From Streptomyces aureoverticillatus (GTDB lineage Bacteria > Actinomycetota > Actinomycetes > Streptomycetales > Streptomycetaceae), in the NCBI RefSeq assembly GCF_014649395.1, contig NZ_BMSY01000019.1:1-64000 (forward strand): a DNA stretch of 64,000 nucleotides, written 5' to 3'. Under the pieces are notes generated by a model, which had not been told where the DNA came from, made no database searches, and saw only the letters and a list, made by a program, of their open reading frames with translations. The position numbers and the translations under genes were made by a program. This document shows positions 7,732 through 17,308 of this stretch, piece after piece (position 1 is the first letter of the stretch; each line of letters opens with the position of its first letter).

Positions 7732-8847
7732 GTGACCGACCACACCAGCACGCCCACCGCACCCCACCCCGCGGCCGCGGACGGGCCACAGCCGGCGGAT
7801 GTGAAGCCGCAACCGGTGGACGAGAAGATCGACGCCTTCTGTCACATCCTCCCCAGAACCTGTGCCGACCGGCTCTTCGCCCTCGACGACGTTCCCGCCC
7901 TGGCCAACCTCCGCCGCCGGGTGATGGACATCCCCGCCCTCGTCGACCTCGACGTGCGCTTCCGGCAGATGGACGAGTTCCCCGGCTACCGCCAGCTGAT
8001 CAACCTGGCCGCGCCGCCCGCCGAGGACTTCGGCACGCCCCGCTCCGCCGTCCAGTACGTCCGCATGGCCAACGACTCCCTGGCGGATCTGACCGCCAGG
8101 CACCCGGACCGGTTCGCGGGCTTCTGCGCGGCGGTCGCGCTCACCGACGTGGACGCCGCCGTCGCCGAACTCGACCGAGCCGTGGGCGAGTTGGGCGCGG
8201 TCGGCGTACAGATCTACACCCACGTGCGGGGCCACCCGCTGGACGAGCGCCGTTTCGCACCGTTCTGGGCGCGCGCCGCCGAGCTGGACGTTCTCGTGCA
8301 GGTCCACCCCTGTCGCAACGCCACCTGGCCCGACTATCCCGCCGAGGAACGCTCCCGCTACGAGATCTGGTGGACCCTCGGCTGGGAGTACGACCTGTCC
8401 GCCTTCATGGCGCGCATCGTCTTCGGCGGCATCCTGGAACGCCACCCGGCACTGAAGCTGCTCATCCACCACGGCGGCAGCATGATCCCCCACTTCTCCG
8501 GACGCGTCGGCCCCGGCTGGGACCAACTCGGCTCCCGCACCCCGCCCGAGCAGCAAGCCGACATCGAAGGACCACCGCTGTCCAAGCGGCCACTCGACTA
8601 CTTCCGGATGTTCTACGCCGACACCGCCCTCTTCGGCGCCCCGCACGCCCTGCGCTGCGCCCTCGAGTTCTTCGGCCCCGAGCGAGTCCTCTTCGCCTCC
8701 GACAGCCCCTACGACCCCGAAAAGGGGCCGGGGTACGTCCGGTCCGCCATCGCCGACGTGAACCGCATGGACCTCGCCCCGCACGAACGAGCCGCGATCT
8801 TCGCGGGCAACCTGCGGCGCCTCACCACGGGCCGACTGGTCGACTGA
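7732..8847 (+). CDS. Amidohydrolase family protein (ACMSD / gamma-resorcylate decarboxylase type)
   Basis: A 371-residue TIM-barrel metalloenzyme of the amidohydrolase-2 group, which includes ACMSD, gamma-resorcylate decarboxylase and oxalomesaconate hydratases. The N-terminal metal motif reads DAFCHILP, so the first His of the usual DxHxH is Phe, as in a subset of this group. Later ligands are visible: QVHPCRNATWPD, the conserved LLIHHGGSMIPHFSGR and FASDSPYDPEKGPGY near the end. The start is GTG 7732 with GAGAGGAAG upstream; a Pro/Ala-rich stretch of about 25 residues precedes the domain. It follows the LacI gene closely and probably acts on what the divergent importer brings in. Decarboxylation or hydrolysis of a cyclic acid is an inference. 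Confidence 0.83.
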   Translation: MTDHTSTPTAPHPAAADGPQPADVKPQPVDEKIDAFCHILPRTCADRLFALDDVPALANLRRRVMDIPALVDLDVRFRQMDEFPGYRQLINLAAPPAEDFGTPRSAVQYVRMANDSLADLTARHPDRFAGFCAAVALTDVDAAVAELDRAVGELGAVGVQIYTHVRGHPLDERRFAPFWARAAELDVLVQVHPCRNATWPDYPAEERSRYEIWWTLGWEYDLSAFMARIVFGGILERHPALKLLIHHGGSMIPHFSGRVGPGWDQLGSRTPPEQQADIEGPPLSKRPLDYFRMFYADTALFGAPHALRCALEFFGPERVLFASDSPYDPEKGPGYVRSAIADVNRMDLAPHERAAIFAGNLRRLTTGRLVD

Positions 8848-8940
8848 GAGTGCGCGAGCCTTCGAACGGTGACAGGGCCGACGGAGACGGCAGCCTTCGG
8901 TGGCCCTTCATCTGAACCACCTGAAAGCGACGCCTTACCC

Positions 8941-9658
8941 ATGTCCGATGCCGGTCCGGCATCCGGGCAACCGCTTCGCTCCGCTGCCTTCCGGTGGTTC
9001 CTGGCCGGACAATCGATCTCCTTGGCCGGCAGCGCCATGGCGCCTGTCGCCCTGGCCTTCGGTGTCCTGGAGGTCACCGACAGCGCGGCCTGGCTGTCGG
9101 CGCTCATCACCGCGTCCTTGGTCCCGATGGTCGCGACGCTCCTGCTCGGAGGCGGTATCGCCGACCGCTACCGGCGCGACACCGTCCTCCGGCTCACCAG
9201 CCTCGGCGCCGGCCTCACCCAGGGCGGCGTCGCGTTCCTCCTCCTGACCCACCGGAATCCGGTGTTCCTGCTGCCGCTGTGCGTCCTCAACGGCATCTTT
9301 CAGGGACTGACCAAGCCGACGTTGCGCGGCATCGTTCCGAACCTGGTGGCGGGGCGCGGCGGCGTTCACGGCCGGGGTGGTCTCCGAGTTCTTCACCGTG
9401 GTGTGGGAGACCGTCAACAACACCCATGTCCCGGAGCGGCTGTTGTCCCGGGTCGGCGCCCACGACGAGTTCTGGTCCTTCGTGCCCATCCCCATCGGCC
9501 AGCTGTCCACGCCGGTCCTCGCCGCGGCGTTCGGGACGGCGGCCGTGGCCGTCACCGGGGGTGGGGTGGCGGCGCTGGCGATGCCGTTGCTGGTGCCGAC
9601 GCTTCGGCGGATCGAGATCAATCAGGGTGACAAGGCGGAGGCAGAACGGCGCGGCTGA
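8941..9658 (+). pseudogene. MFS transporter pseudogene with large internal deletion
   Basis: The first part, from ATG 8941, encodes the N-terminal helices of a major facilitator exporter: FRWFLAGQSISLAGSAMAP, SALITASLVPMVATLLLG, the loop motif GGGIADRYRRD, and QGLTKPTLRGIVPNLV. At about 9350-9360 the frame changes and the sequence jumps to a C-terminal helix region: VVSEFFTVVWETVNNTHVPE, LLSRVGAHDEFWSF and PIPIGQLSTPVLAAAFG. Intact relatives are about 400 residues; more than 100 residues between these two blocks are missing, so the product cannot form twelve helices. It may once have been the third gene of the LacI/amidohydrolase unit. Confidence 0.82.
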
Positions 9659-9712
9659 GGCCGTCGGTCGGCCCGGCAGGGTCCCAGGTCGGCCGGCCCG
9701 GAACACCGGGAT

Positions 9713-11059
9713 TCATGACTTGGCCGGCACCGGTACGGTTCCCGTGTCCTGGCCCGAGGAGGGGGCGGCCTCCCGCTCCGGCTCCGTAGGTGGTTCGGGT
9801 GTGCCCGTGCGCAGGACCCGGTTGACGCGTGCCGTGTCGAGGGTGCCTTCCCAGCGGGCCACGAGGAGGGTGGCGACGCTGTTGCCTGCGAGGTTGGTGA
9901 GGGCGCGGCACTCGGACATGAACTTGTCGATGCCGAAGATCAGCATGATGCCGGCCGCGGGCACGGTGCCGACGCTGGAGAGTGTGGCGGCCAGAGCGAT
10001 GAATCCCGCGCCGGTGACGCCGCCCGAGCCCTTGGACGTGAGGATCATGACGGCGAGCAGGCCGAGCTGCTGGCCGAGGGACAGCGGGGTGTCCGTGGCC
10101 TGCGCGATGTAGACGGCCGCCAGGGACAGGTAGATGGAGCTGCCGTCGAGGTTGAAGGAGTAGCCGGTCGGCACCGTCAGGCCGACGATGTCGCGGCGTA
10201 CGCCGAGGCCGGTGAGTTTGGTCATCAGCCGCGGCAGCACGCTCTCCGAGGAGGACGTGCCGAGGACGATGAGGAACTCCTCGCGCAGGTGGTTCAGCAA
10301 CCGGAAGATACTGATCCGCAGGAGGGCCAGGGCGCCGCCGAGGACCACGAGGACGAAGAAGAGCGACGTGCCGTAGAACAGGCCGATGAGCCGGCCGAGG
10401 CTGGTCAGGGTGGAGATGCCGTACTTGCCGATGGTGAAGGCCATCGCCCCGAAGGCGCCGACGGGCGCGGCCAGCATGATGTAGTGCAGGATCTTGAACA
10501 CGACGGTGCTCAGCCGGTTGATCCCGTCGACGATCGGGACCCCGGTCGGTCCCACGGCCTTCAGCGCGATGCCGAAGAGCACCGAGAAGAAGATGACCTG
10601 GAGGATGTTCCCCTCCGCGAAGGCGCCCACGGCGCTGGACGGCACCACGTCGGTCAGGAAGTGCCACCAGCTCTGGCCCTCGCCGTCCTTGACGTACTGG
10701 GCGGCGTCACCGGAGAGGCGCAGTTCGCCGGGGTCGGCGTGCACTCCGGCGCCGGGCCGGAAGACGTTCACGGCGATCAGGCCGAGCGCCAGGGCCACCA
10801 GGGTGCCGGCCTGGAAGCAGACCAGGGACTTGAGGCCGACCCTGCCGACGCGGCGCAGGCTGTCGACGCCGCCGATCCCGCCCACGATGGTCAGGAAGAC
10901 GATCGGCGTGATGAGCATCTTGATGGCCGACACGAAAGTCGTGCCCACCGGCTCCAGTCCGACGCCGACGTCCGGCCAGAGCCAGCCGGTCAGGATGCCG
11001 CAGACGATCGCGGTCAGGACCCAGAAGTAGAGCTGTCTGTACCAGGGCTTGGACGCCAT
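9713..11059 (-). CDS. dctA: C4-dicarboxylate transporter DctA
   Basis: A 448-residue cation/dicarboxylate symporter of the DAACS family, located in the cytoplasmic membrane. Hallmarks are the re-entrant serine-rich hairpin LGTSSSESVLPRL (about residues 268-280), the substrate/ion site PTGYSFNLDGSSIYL and the second hairpin with SKGSGGVTGAGFIALA. The Ser-rich and NLDG motifs are intact, so it should transport succinate, fumarate or malate-like acids. ATG 11059 is preceded by AGGAG. It lies 49 bases downstream of the tartrate/malate dehydrogenase gene in the same direction and is probably co-transcribed with it, giving uptake plus oxidation of a hydroxylated dicarboxylate. The C-terminal 40 residues are Pro/Glu-rich and not conserved. 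Confidence 0.95.
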   Translation of the reverse strand: MASKPWYRQLYFWVLTAIVCGILTGWLWPDVGVGLEPVGTTFVSAIKMLITPIVFLTIVGGIGGVDSLRRVGRVGLKSLVCFQAGTLVALALGLIAVNVFRPGAGVHADPGELRLSGDAAQYVKDGEGQSWWHFLTDVVPSSAVGAFAEGNILQVIFFSVLFGIALKAVGPTGVPIVDGINRLSTVVFKILHYIMLAAPVGAFGAMAFTIGKYGISTLTSLGRLIGLFYGTSLFFVLVVLGGALALLRISIFRLLNHLREEFLIVLGTSSSESVLPRLMTKLTGLGVRRDIVGLTVPTGYSFNLDGSSIYLSLAAVYIAQATDTPLSLGQQLGLLAVMILTSKGSGGVTGAGFIALAATLSSVGTVPAAGIMLIFGIDKFMSECRALTNLAGNSVATLLVARWEGTLDTARVNRVLRTGTPEPPTEPEREAAPSSGQDTGTVPVPAKS

Positions 11060-11108
11060 GGAGTTCTCCTCGTCGAGGAACGTGGACGCGGCCGGGACGT
11101 CGGAGCGG

Positions 11109-12182
<1,074 letters not shown>

Positions 12183-12187
12183 GCGCC

Positions 12188-12200
12188 GATTGCAGCAATC
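12188..12200. promoter_or_regulatory. Perfect 13-bp palindrome GATTGCAGCAATC upstream of the dehydrogenase
   Basis: GATTGC-A-GCAATC is a perfect inverted repeat ending six bases before the dehydrogenase start. It could be an operator or part of a short 5' leader hairpin. A second candidate for LysR binding in the same 132-base gap is the partly symmetrical ATA-N9-TTAT stretch near 12241-12261. Neither is proven. Confidence 0.4.
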
Positions 12201-12314
12201 AGGCCACCGGGCCGTCCAAGTCGCTCTGCCGATCTCGCATATAGGGACGGCTTATCGGCGGCCCGCTCAGGGGCTCGTCAGCGGACCGATCATGGCTGGC
12301 TCATGGGTGGCTCG

Positions 12315-13223
12315 TCAGCGGCCCACCTGCGGGTTCGCTCCGTTCTCGACGGCTTCCAGCGCGCAGGTCACGAAGGTGCGGGCGGCAGGGGAGAGTCCCG
12401 TGCGGCGGCTGATCAGTGCGATCCGCAGGGTCGTCTTCGGCTCGATGTCCATGACCAGCGCCCCGGCCCGCTCGGCCATGGTGCGCCAGGACTCGGTGAC
12501 GACGGCGAGCCCGACCCCGGCGAGGACCAGGGGGAGGAGTGCCACCCGGTGCTCGGTCTCCGCCGCGACGGTGACGTCGATGCCGCGCTCGCGCAGACCG
12601 TCGACGTACGCGCGCATTCCCGTGCCCCGCTGCCCGACGATCAGCCGCTGCCCGGCCAGCTCCTCACAGGCGATCGACCGGCCGGCCGGAAACGGGCCGT
12701 CGGGCGGGGTGACCAGGACGAAACGCTGCTCCCCGGCCGGATGGGACACCACTTCCTTGTCGGGAAGCGGCCCCGACGTGGCGAGCAGGCCCAGCTCGGC
12801 GGCACCGGTGCGCACCATGTCGACGACGTCGCGCGAGGTGAAGGCGGCCCGGACGCTCACCGACACCCCGGGGTACGGGCCACTGAACGCACGGACCATC
12901 GTGGTCAGCGGCTCGACCGCCTGGGAGGGCATGGCCGCGATGTCCAGTCGGCCCTCGCGCAGCTCGTGCACGGCCGCGACGCAGGACCGGGCCGTCTCCA
13001 GGCTGCGCACGGCGGCCCGGGCCGGTTCGATCAACGCCGTCCCGGCTTCGGTGAGCACCGCCCGGCGGCCGATCCGGTGGAACAGACTGCCGCCCAAGTC
13101 CCGTTCCAGCGCCCGCACGGCCTGGGACAGCGCGGGCTGCGAGACGTACAGGGCGGTCGCCGCCCGGTTGAACCCGCCGTGATCGACGATCGCGAGGAAG
13201 TACTCCAGCTGCCGGATGTCCAT
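12315..13223 (-). CDS. LysR-family transcriptional regulator
   Basis: A 302-residue regulator with the N-terminal winged helix-turn-helix MDIRQLEYFLAIVDHGGFNR and YVSQPALSQAVRALERDLG (residues 1-60), then a linker helix (RRAVLTEAGTALIEPARAAV) and a two-lobed effector domain (RLDIAAMPSQAVEPLTT, RIALISRRTGLSPAARTF). I chose ATG 13223; the open frame extends upstream through low-complexity sequence, and ATG 13232 (MAV) is an alternative. It lies immediately upstream of the dehydrogenase and dctA genes on the same strand, so activation of that unit in response to tartrate, malate or a similar acid is likely. Confidence 0.93.
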   Translation of the reverse strand: MDIRQLEYFLAIVDHGGFNRAATALYVSQPALSQAVRALERDLGGSLFHRIGRRAVLTEAGTALIEPARAAVRSLETARSCVAAVHELREGRLDIAAMPSQAVEPLTTMVRAFSGPYPGVSVSVRAAFTSRDVVDMVRTGAAELGLLATSGPLPDKEVVSHPAGEQRFVLVTPPDGPFPAGRSIACEELAGQRLIVGQRGTGMRAYVDGLRERGIDVTVAAETEHRVALLPLVLAGVGLAVVTESWRTMAERAGALVMDIEPKTTLRIALISRRTGLSPAARTFVTCALEAVENGANPQVGR

Positions 13224-13424
13224 GACGGCCATCCTGCCCGCGGCGTGCCGCGACCCCGACTGTCCGGCACGCGGCCCCGTGTCGCCCCCCCTCGGGCCGC
13301 CCGGCACGCGCACCGTGCCGCCCCCCCCGGCCCCCGGGCGCGCGCCCCGCGCCTCAACCCCGGCCGCCCGCCCCGCGCCCCGCACCCAACCCCGACCGCC
13401 CGGCCCGCGCCACCCGCGCCCACC

Positions 13425-15206
13425 TCACCCGTGCCAAGACCTCCACAACGCCGCGTACGCCCCATCCGCCCCCACCAGCTCGTCATGGCTGCCGAGTTCA
13501 CTGATGCGGCCGTTCTCGACCACGGCGATGACGTCCGCGTCGTGCGCGGTGTGCAGGCGGTGGGCGATGGCGACGACCGTGCGGCCGTCGAGGACACGGG
13601 CCAGGGAGCGCTCCAGGTGGCGGGCCGCGCGCGGGTCCAGGAGCGAGGTCGCCTCGTCCAGGACCAGGGTGTGCGGGTCGGCCAGGACGAGCCGGGCCAG
13701 GGCGATCTGCTGCGCCTGCGCGGGGGTGAGGCCGGAGCCGCCCGAGCCGACCTCCGTGTCGAGCCCGTCGTCGAGTCCCCGCGCCCAGCCGCCCGCGTCG
13801 ACCGCGCCCAGCGCCGCCCACAGCTCGGCGTCGCTCGCCCCGGTCCGCGCGAGCAGCAGATTGTCCCGCAGCGAGCCCACGAAGACGTGGTGTTCCTGGT
13901 TGACGAGCGCCACATGCGCGCGGACGTCCTCCGCGGGCATCCGCGCCAGCTCGGCGCCGCCCAGCGTGACCCGTCCGGTGCGCGGGCCGTAGATCCCGGC
14001 GAGCAGCCTGCCCAGCGTGGACTTGCCCGCGCCGGACGGCCCGACGAGCGCGACCCGCGAGCCGGGCTCGACCGCGAGGGACACCTCACGCAGCACGTCG
14101 ACCCCCGCGCGGTAGCCGAAGTGCACGTCGTCCGCGAGGACGGCGCGCCCGTCCGGCCGCACGGAGCCGTCGCCCGCGTCGGGCTCGATGTCGCGCACGC
14201 CGACGAGCCGGGCCAGCGACACATGCGCGACCTGCATCTCGTCGTACCAGCGCAGAATGATGTTCAGCGGGTCGACGAGCATCTGCGCGATGAGCGCGCC
14301 CGTGGTGAGCTGGCCCACCCCGATCCACCCCCGCAGCACGAACACGCCGCCGATCATGAGGACCGAGCAGAGCACGATGATGTGGGTGGCGTTGATGACC
14401 GGGAAGAGGACCGACCGCAGGTAGAGCGTGTAGCGCTCCCAGGCGGTCCACTCCTTGATGCGCCGCTCGGACTGCTCGACGCGGCGCGCGCCGAGCCGGT
14501 GCGCCTCCACGGTCCGGCCCGCGTCGACGGTCTCGGCGAGCGCGGCGGCGACGGCCGCGTACCCGGCGGCCTCCGAACGGTAGGCGGACGGCGCCCGCTT
14601 GAAGTACCAGCGGCAGCCGACGACCAGTACAGGCACGGCGAGCAGCAGTGCCGGGGCGAGCGGCGGCGCGGTCACGGTGAGCCCGCCCACCAGCAGCCCC
14701 GCCCACACCACGCCGATGGCGAGCTGCGGCACGGCCTCCCGCATCGCGTTGGCGAGCCGGTCGACGTCCGTGGTGATACGGGACAGCAGGTCACCGGTGC
14801 CCGCGCGCTCCAGGACGCCCGGCGGCAGGCCGACCGAGCGCACCAGGAAGTCCTCGCGCAGGTCCGCCAGCATGCGCTCGCCGAGGATCGCCCCGCGCAA
14901 CCGCACCTGGCGCACGAAGAACGCCTGCACGAGCAGTGCAAGCGCGAACAGGCCGACGGTGCGCTCCAGATGAAGCTCACGGGCCTCGTCGGAGACACTC
15001 TCGACGAGGTCGCCGAGGAGGTAGGGCCCCACCATGGAGGCGGTCACGGCGAGCGTGTTCACGCCGATGAGCAGCAGGAAGGCGCGCCGGTGGCGCCGGA
15101 ACAGCTCGCGTACGTAGGCCCGTACGGTGGCGGACGCCCCGACGGGCAGCGTCTCCGCGGTGGTCGGGGCGGCCGGATCGTACTCCGGCGGCGCCAGGCC
15201 GATCAT
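13425..15206 (-). CDS. ABC exporter subunit (TMD-NBD fusion) with degenerate signature motif
   Basis: A 593-residue half-transporter with six N-terminal membrane helices (FLLLIGVNTLAVTASMVGPY, TVGLFALALLVQAFF, ALLLAVPVLVVGCRWYF and others) and a C-terminal ATPase. Walker A (GPSGAGKST), Walker B (TLVLDEATSLLD) and the switch His (VVAIAHRLH) are intact, but the signature motif that should be LSGGQ reads LTPAQ, followed by AQQIALARLV. The start ATG 15206 overlaps the stop of the partner gene (ATGA). The partner has the opposite defect, so the two must form a heterodimer with one working ATP site made from this Walker A and the partner's LSGGQ. Substrate unknown; drug or peptide export is the usual role of such pairs in Streptomyces. 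Confidence 0.93.
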   Translation of the reverse strand: MIGLAPPEYDPAAPTTAETLPVGASATVRAYVRELFRRHRRAFLLLIGVNTLAVTASMVGPYLLGDLVESVSDEARELHLERTVGLFALALLVQAFFVRQVRLRGAILGERMLADLREDFLVRSVGLPPGVLERAGTGDLLSRITTDVDRLANAMREAVPQLAIGVVWAGLLVGGLTVTAPPLAPALLLAVPVLVVGCRWYFKRAPSAYRSEAAGYAAVAAALAETVDAGRTVEAHRLGARRVEQSERRIKEWTAWERYTLYLRSVLFPVINATHIIVLCSVLMIGGVFVLRGWIGVGQLTTGALIAQMLVDPLNIILRWYDEMQVAHVSLARLVGVRDIEPDAGDGSVRPDGRAVLADDVHFGYRAGVDVLREVSLAVEPGSRVALVGPSGAGKSTLGRLLAGIYGPRTGRVTLGGAELARMPAEDVRAHVALVNQEHHVFVGSLRDNLLLARTGASDAELWAALGAVDAGGWARGLDDGLDTEVGSGGSGLTPAQAQQIALARLVLADPHTLVLDEATSLLDPRAARHLERSLARVLDGRTVVAIAHRLHTAHDADVIAVVENGRISELGSHDELVGADGAYAALWRSWHG

Positions 15207-17134
15207 GCGGACTCCTCTATGTCGATGCCGATGGCGTTTTCGATGTCCGGTACGTGCACTTTGCGCGGGTCGCCGCCGGGCCCATCCGCCGCGGCCGCAG
15301 CGCTCTCCTCGTCGGTCTCCCGCGTCACCACGGCCCGGTAGCGCGGCTCGCCGACGATCAGCTCGCGGTGTTCGCCGACCGCGGCGACCTCGCCCTCGTG
15401 CAGGAACACGACGCGGTCGGCGCGATCCAGGAGCAGCGGCGACGAGGTGAGGACCACGGTCGTGCGGCCGGTGCGCAGCTCGCGCAGGCCGTCCGCGATG
15501 CGGGCCTCGGTGTGCGAGTCGACGGCGGACGTCGGCTCGTCGAGAACCAGGACCTCCGGGTCGGTGACCAGCGACCTGGCGAGCGCGAGGCGCTGACGCT
15601 GACCGCCGGACAGCGAACGGCCGCGCTCGGTGAGACGGGCGTCCATCGGGTCGTCCGCGACCGAGCCCTGAAGGAGGGCGTCGAGCACGTCGGCGCACTG
15701 CGCGGCGGTCAGGGCCCGCTGCGGGCTCACGGCTCCGGACGACGGTACGTCGAGGAGCGCGCGCAGCGTTCCGGACAGCAGGACCGGGTCCTTGTCCTGG
15801 ACGAGGACCGCGGTGCGGGCGGTGTCCAGGGGAAGCTCGTCCAGCGGTACGCCGCCGAGCCGCACCGACGGCAGCCCGGCCGCCTCCTCGAACGCCGGGT
15901 GCCCGCCGAGCCGTTCGGCGAGCCGGCCGGCCGCGTCCGGGTCGCCGCACACGACGGCGGTGAGGCGTCCGGCCGGGGCGAGGAGCCCGGTGGCCGGGTC
16001 GAGGAGGTCGCCGGAGGGGACCTTCGGCGCGCCCCGCACGCCCCGCGCGGCCTCGGCGCTGCCCGCCCTCCCAGCGCTGCCCGCACTGCGAGCGCTCTCC
16101 GCGCCCCCAGCGTTCCCCGTACCCGCGGCGACGCCCTCCGTCCGCTCCAGCGCCAGCACCCGCGCCGCCCGCTTCGCCGAAGGGCGCGAGAAGGAGTACG
16201 CCATCGCGATCTCCTCGAAGTGCCGCAGCGGGTAGTTGAGCAGCATCACCGCGCTGTACACGGTGACCAGTTCGCCGACCGTGATGCGGCCGTCGCGGGC
16301 GAGGTGCACGCCGTGCCAGACGAGTACCACCAGGAGCAGCCCCGGCAGCAGTACTTGGATGGCCGAGATCACCGCCCACATGCGCGCGCTGCGCACCGCA
16401 GCCGCTCGCACCTCCTGCGAGGCACGCCGGTAGCGGTCCAGGAACAGCTCCTCGCCGCCGATGCCGCGCAGCACCCGCAGCCCCGCGACGGTGTCCGAGG
16501 CGAGCTCGGTGGCGCGCCCGGCCTTCTCCCGCTGGACGTCGGCACGCCGGGTGGCGCGAGGCAGCAGCGGCAGGACGGCGACCGCGAGCAGGGGTATGCC
16601 GACCGCGACGACGACGCCGAGCGAGGGCTCGTACACGAGCAGACCCACGCAGATCGCGACCACGGTGAGCGCGGCCGCCGCGAACCGCGACAGCGCCTCC
16701 ACGAACCAGCCGATCTTCTCGACGTCCCCCGTGGACACGGCCACGACCTCGCCCGCGGCGACCCGCCGGGTGAGCGCCGCGCCGAGCACCGCGGTCTTGC
16801 GGGCGAGCAACTGCTGGGTGCGGGCGGACGCCGTGATCCAGTTGGTGACCGCGGTGCGGTGCAGCATGGTGTCGCCGACCGCGACGGCGACCCCGGCCAG
16901 CAGGATCACACCGCCCGCGACCGCGAGCCGCGTGCCCGAGCCGTCGACGACGGCCTGCACGGCGAGGCCCACGGTGTACGGCAGCGCCGCGATGCCGAGG
17001 AAGTGCAGCAGTCCCCAGCCGAGCGCTTTGAGCTGGCCGCCGAGCTGATTCCGGCCGAGCCAGAGCAGGAAGCGGGGACCCGAGCGGGTGTCGGGCCGGC
17101 CCGGGTCGGCGTACGGAAGATCGCGAATGTGCAT
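15203..17134 (-). CDS. ABC exporter subunit (TMD-NBD fusion) with degenerate Walker A
   Basis: A 643-residue half-transporter. Membrane helices include LLHFLGIAALPYTVGLAVQ, LAVAGGVILLAGVAVAVGD and VLLPGLLLVVLVWHGV. In the ATPase the signature RSLSGGQRQRLALARSL and Walker B VLVLDEPTSAVD are perfect, but Walker A is replaced by VVCGDPDAAGRLAE with no Lys-Ser/Thr, and the switch His is replaced (VVLTSSPLLL). An Ala/Gly/Ser-rich low-complexity insert precedes the ATPase. It therefore cannot bind ATP normally but can complete the site on its partner. ATG 17134 (MHIRDLPYADPG) fits the family; the frame extends to a TTG at 17212. It is divergent from the L,D-transpeptidase gene. Confidence 0.92.
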   Translation of the reverse strand: MHIRDLPYADPGRPDTRSGPRFLLWLGRNQLGGQLKALGWGLLHFLGIAALPYTVGLAVQAVVDGSGTRLAVAGGVILLAGVAVAVGDTMLHRTAVTNWITASARTQQLLARKTAVLGAALTRRVAAGEVVAVSTGDVEKIGWFVEALSRFAAAALTVVAICVGLLVYEPSLGVVVAVGIPLLAVAVLPLLPRATRRADVQREKAGRATELASDTVAGLRVLRGIGGEELFLDRYRRASQEVRAAAVRSARMWAVISAIQVLLPGLLLVVLVWHGVHLARDGRITVGELVTVYSAVMLLNYPLRHFEEIAMAYSFSRPSAKRAARVLALERTEGVAAGTGNAGGAESARSAGSAGRAGSAEAARGVRGAPKVPSGDLLDPATGLLAPAGRLTAVVCGDPDAAGRLAERLGGHPAFEEAAGLPSVRLGGVPLDELPLDTARTAVLVQDKDPVLLSGTLRALLDVPSSGAVSPQRALTAAQCADVLDALLQGSVADDPMDARLTERGRSLSGGQRQRLALARSLVTDPEVLVLDEPTSAVDSHTEARIADGLRELRTGRTTVVLTSSPLLLDRADRVVFLHEGEVAAVGEHRELIVGEPRYRAVVTRETDEESAAAAADGPGGDPRKVHVPDIENAIGIDIEESA

Positions 17135-17308
17135 GGTGTCCCAGCGCGCGGAGGTAGGCAAGCGGAGGTAACAAACCGTGAAAGGTTCGCCTCGTTCCGT
17201 GGCCCGAAGCAAACGGTTTTCCGTGTCCGGGCAAAGAGTCGGCCATTCCCCGGGGTGGCGCGCGGCCCGCGTCCGGGTGCGGAAGTCCCCGGTGCGACGA
17301 TGGGGCGC

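Noticed and set aside
15254..17308. Upstream extension of the L,D-transpeptidase frame
   Set aside because: The extension is antisense to the ABC exporter; the lipoprotein signal peptide starts at 17309.
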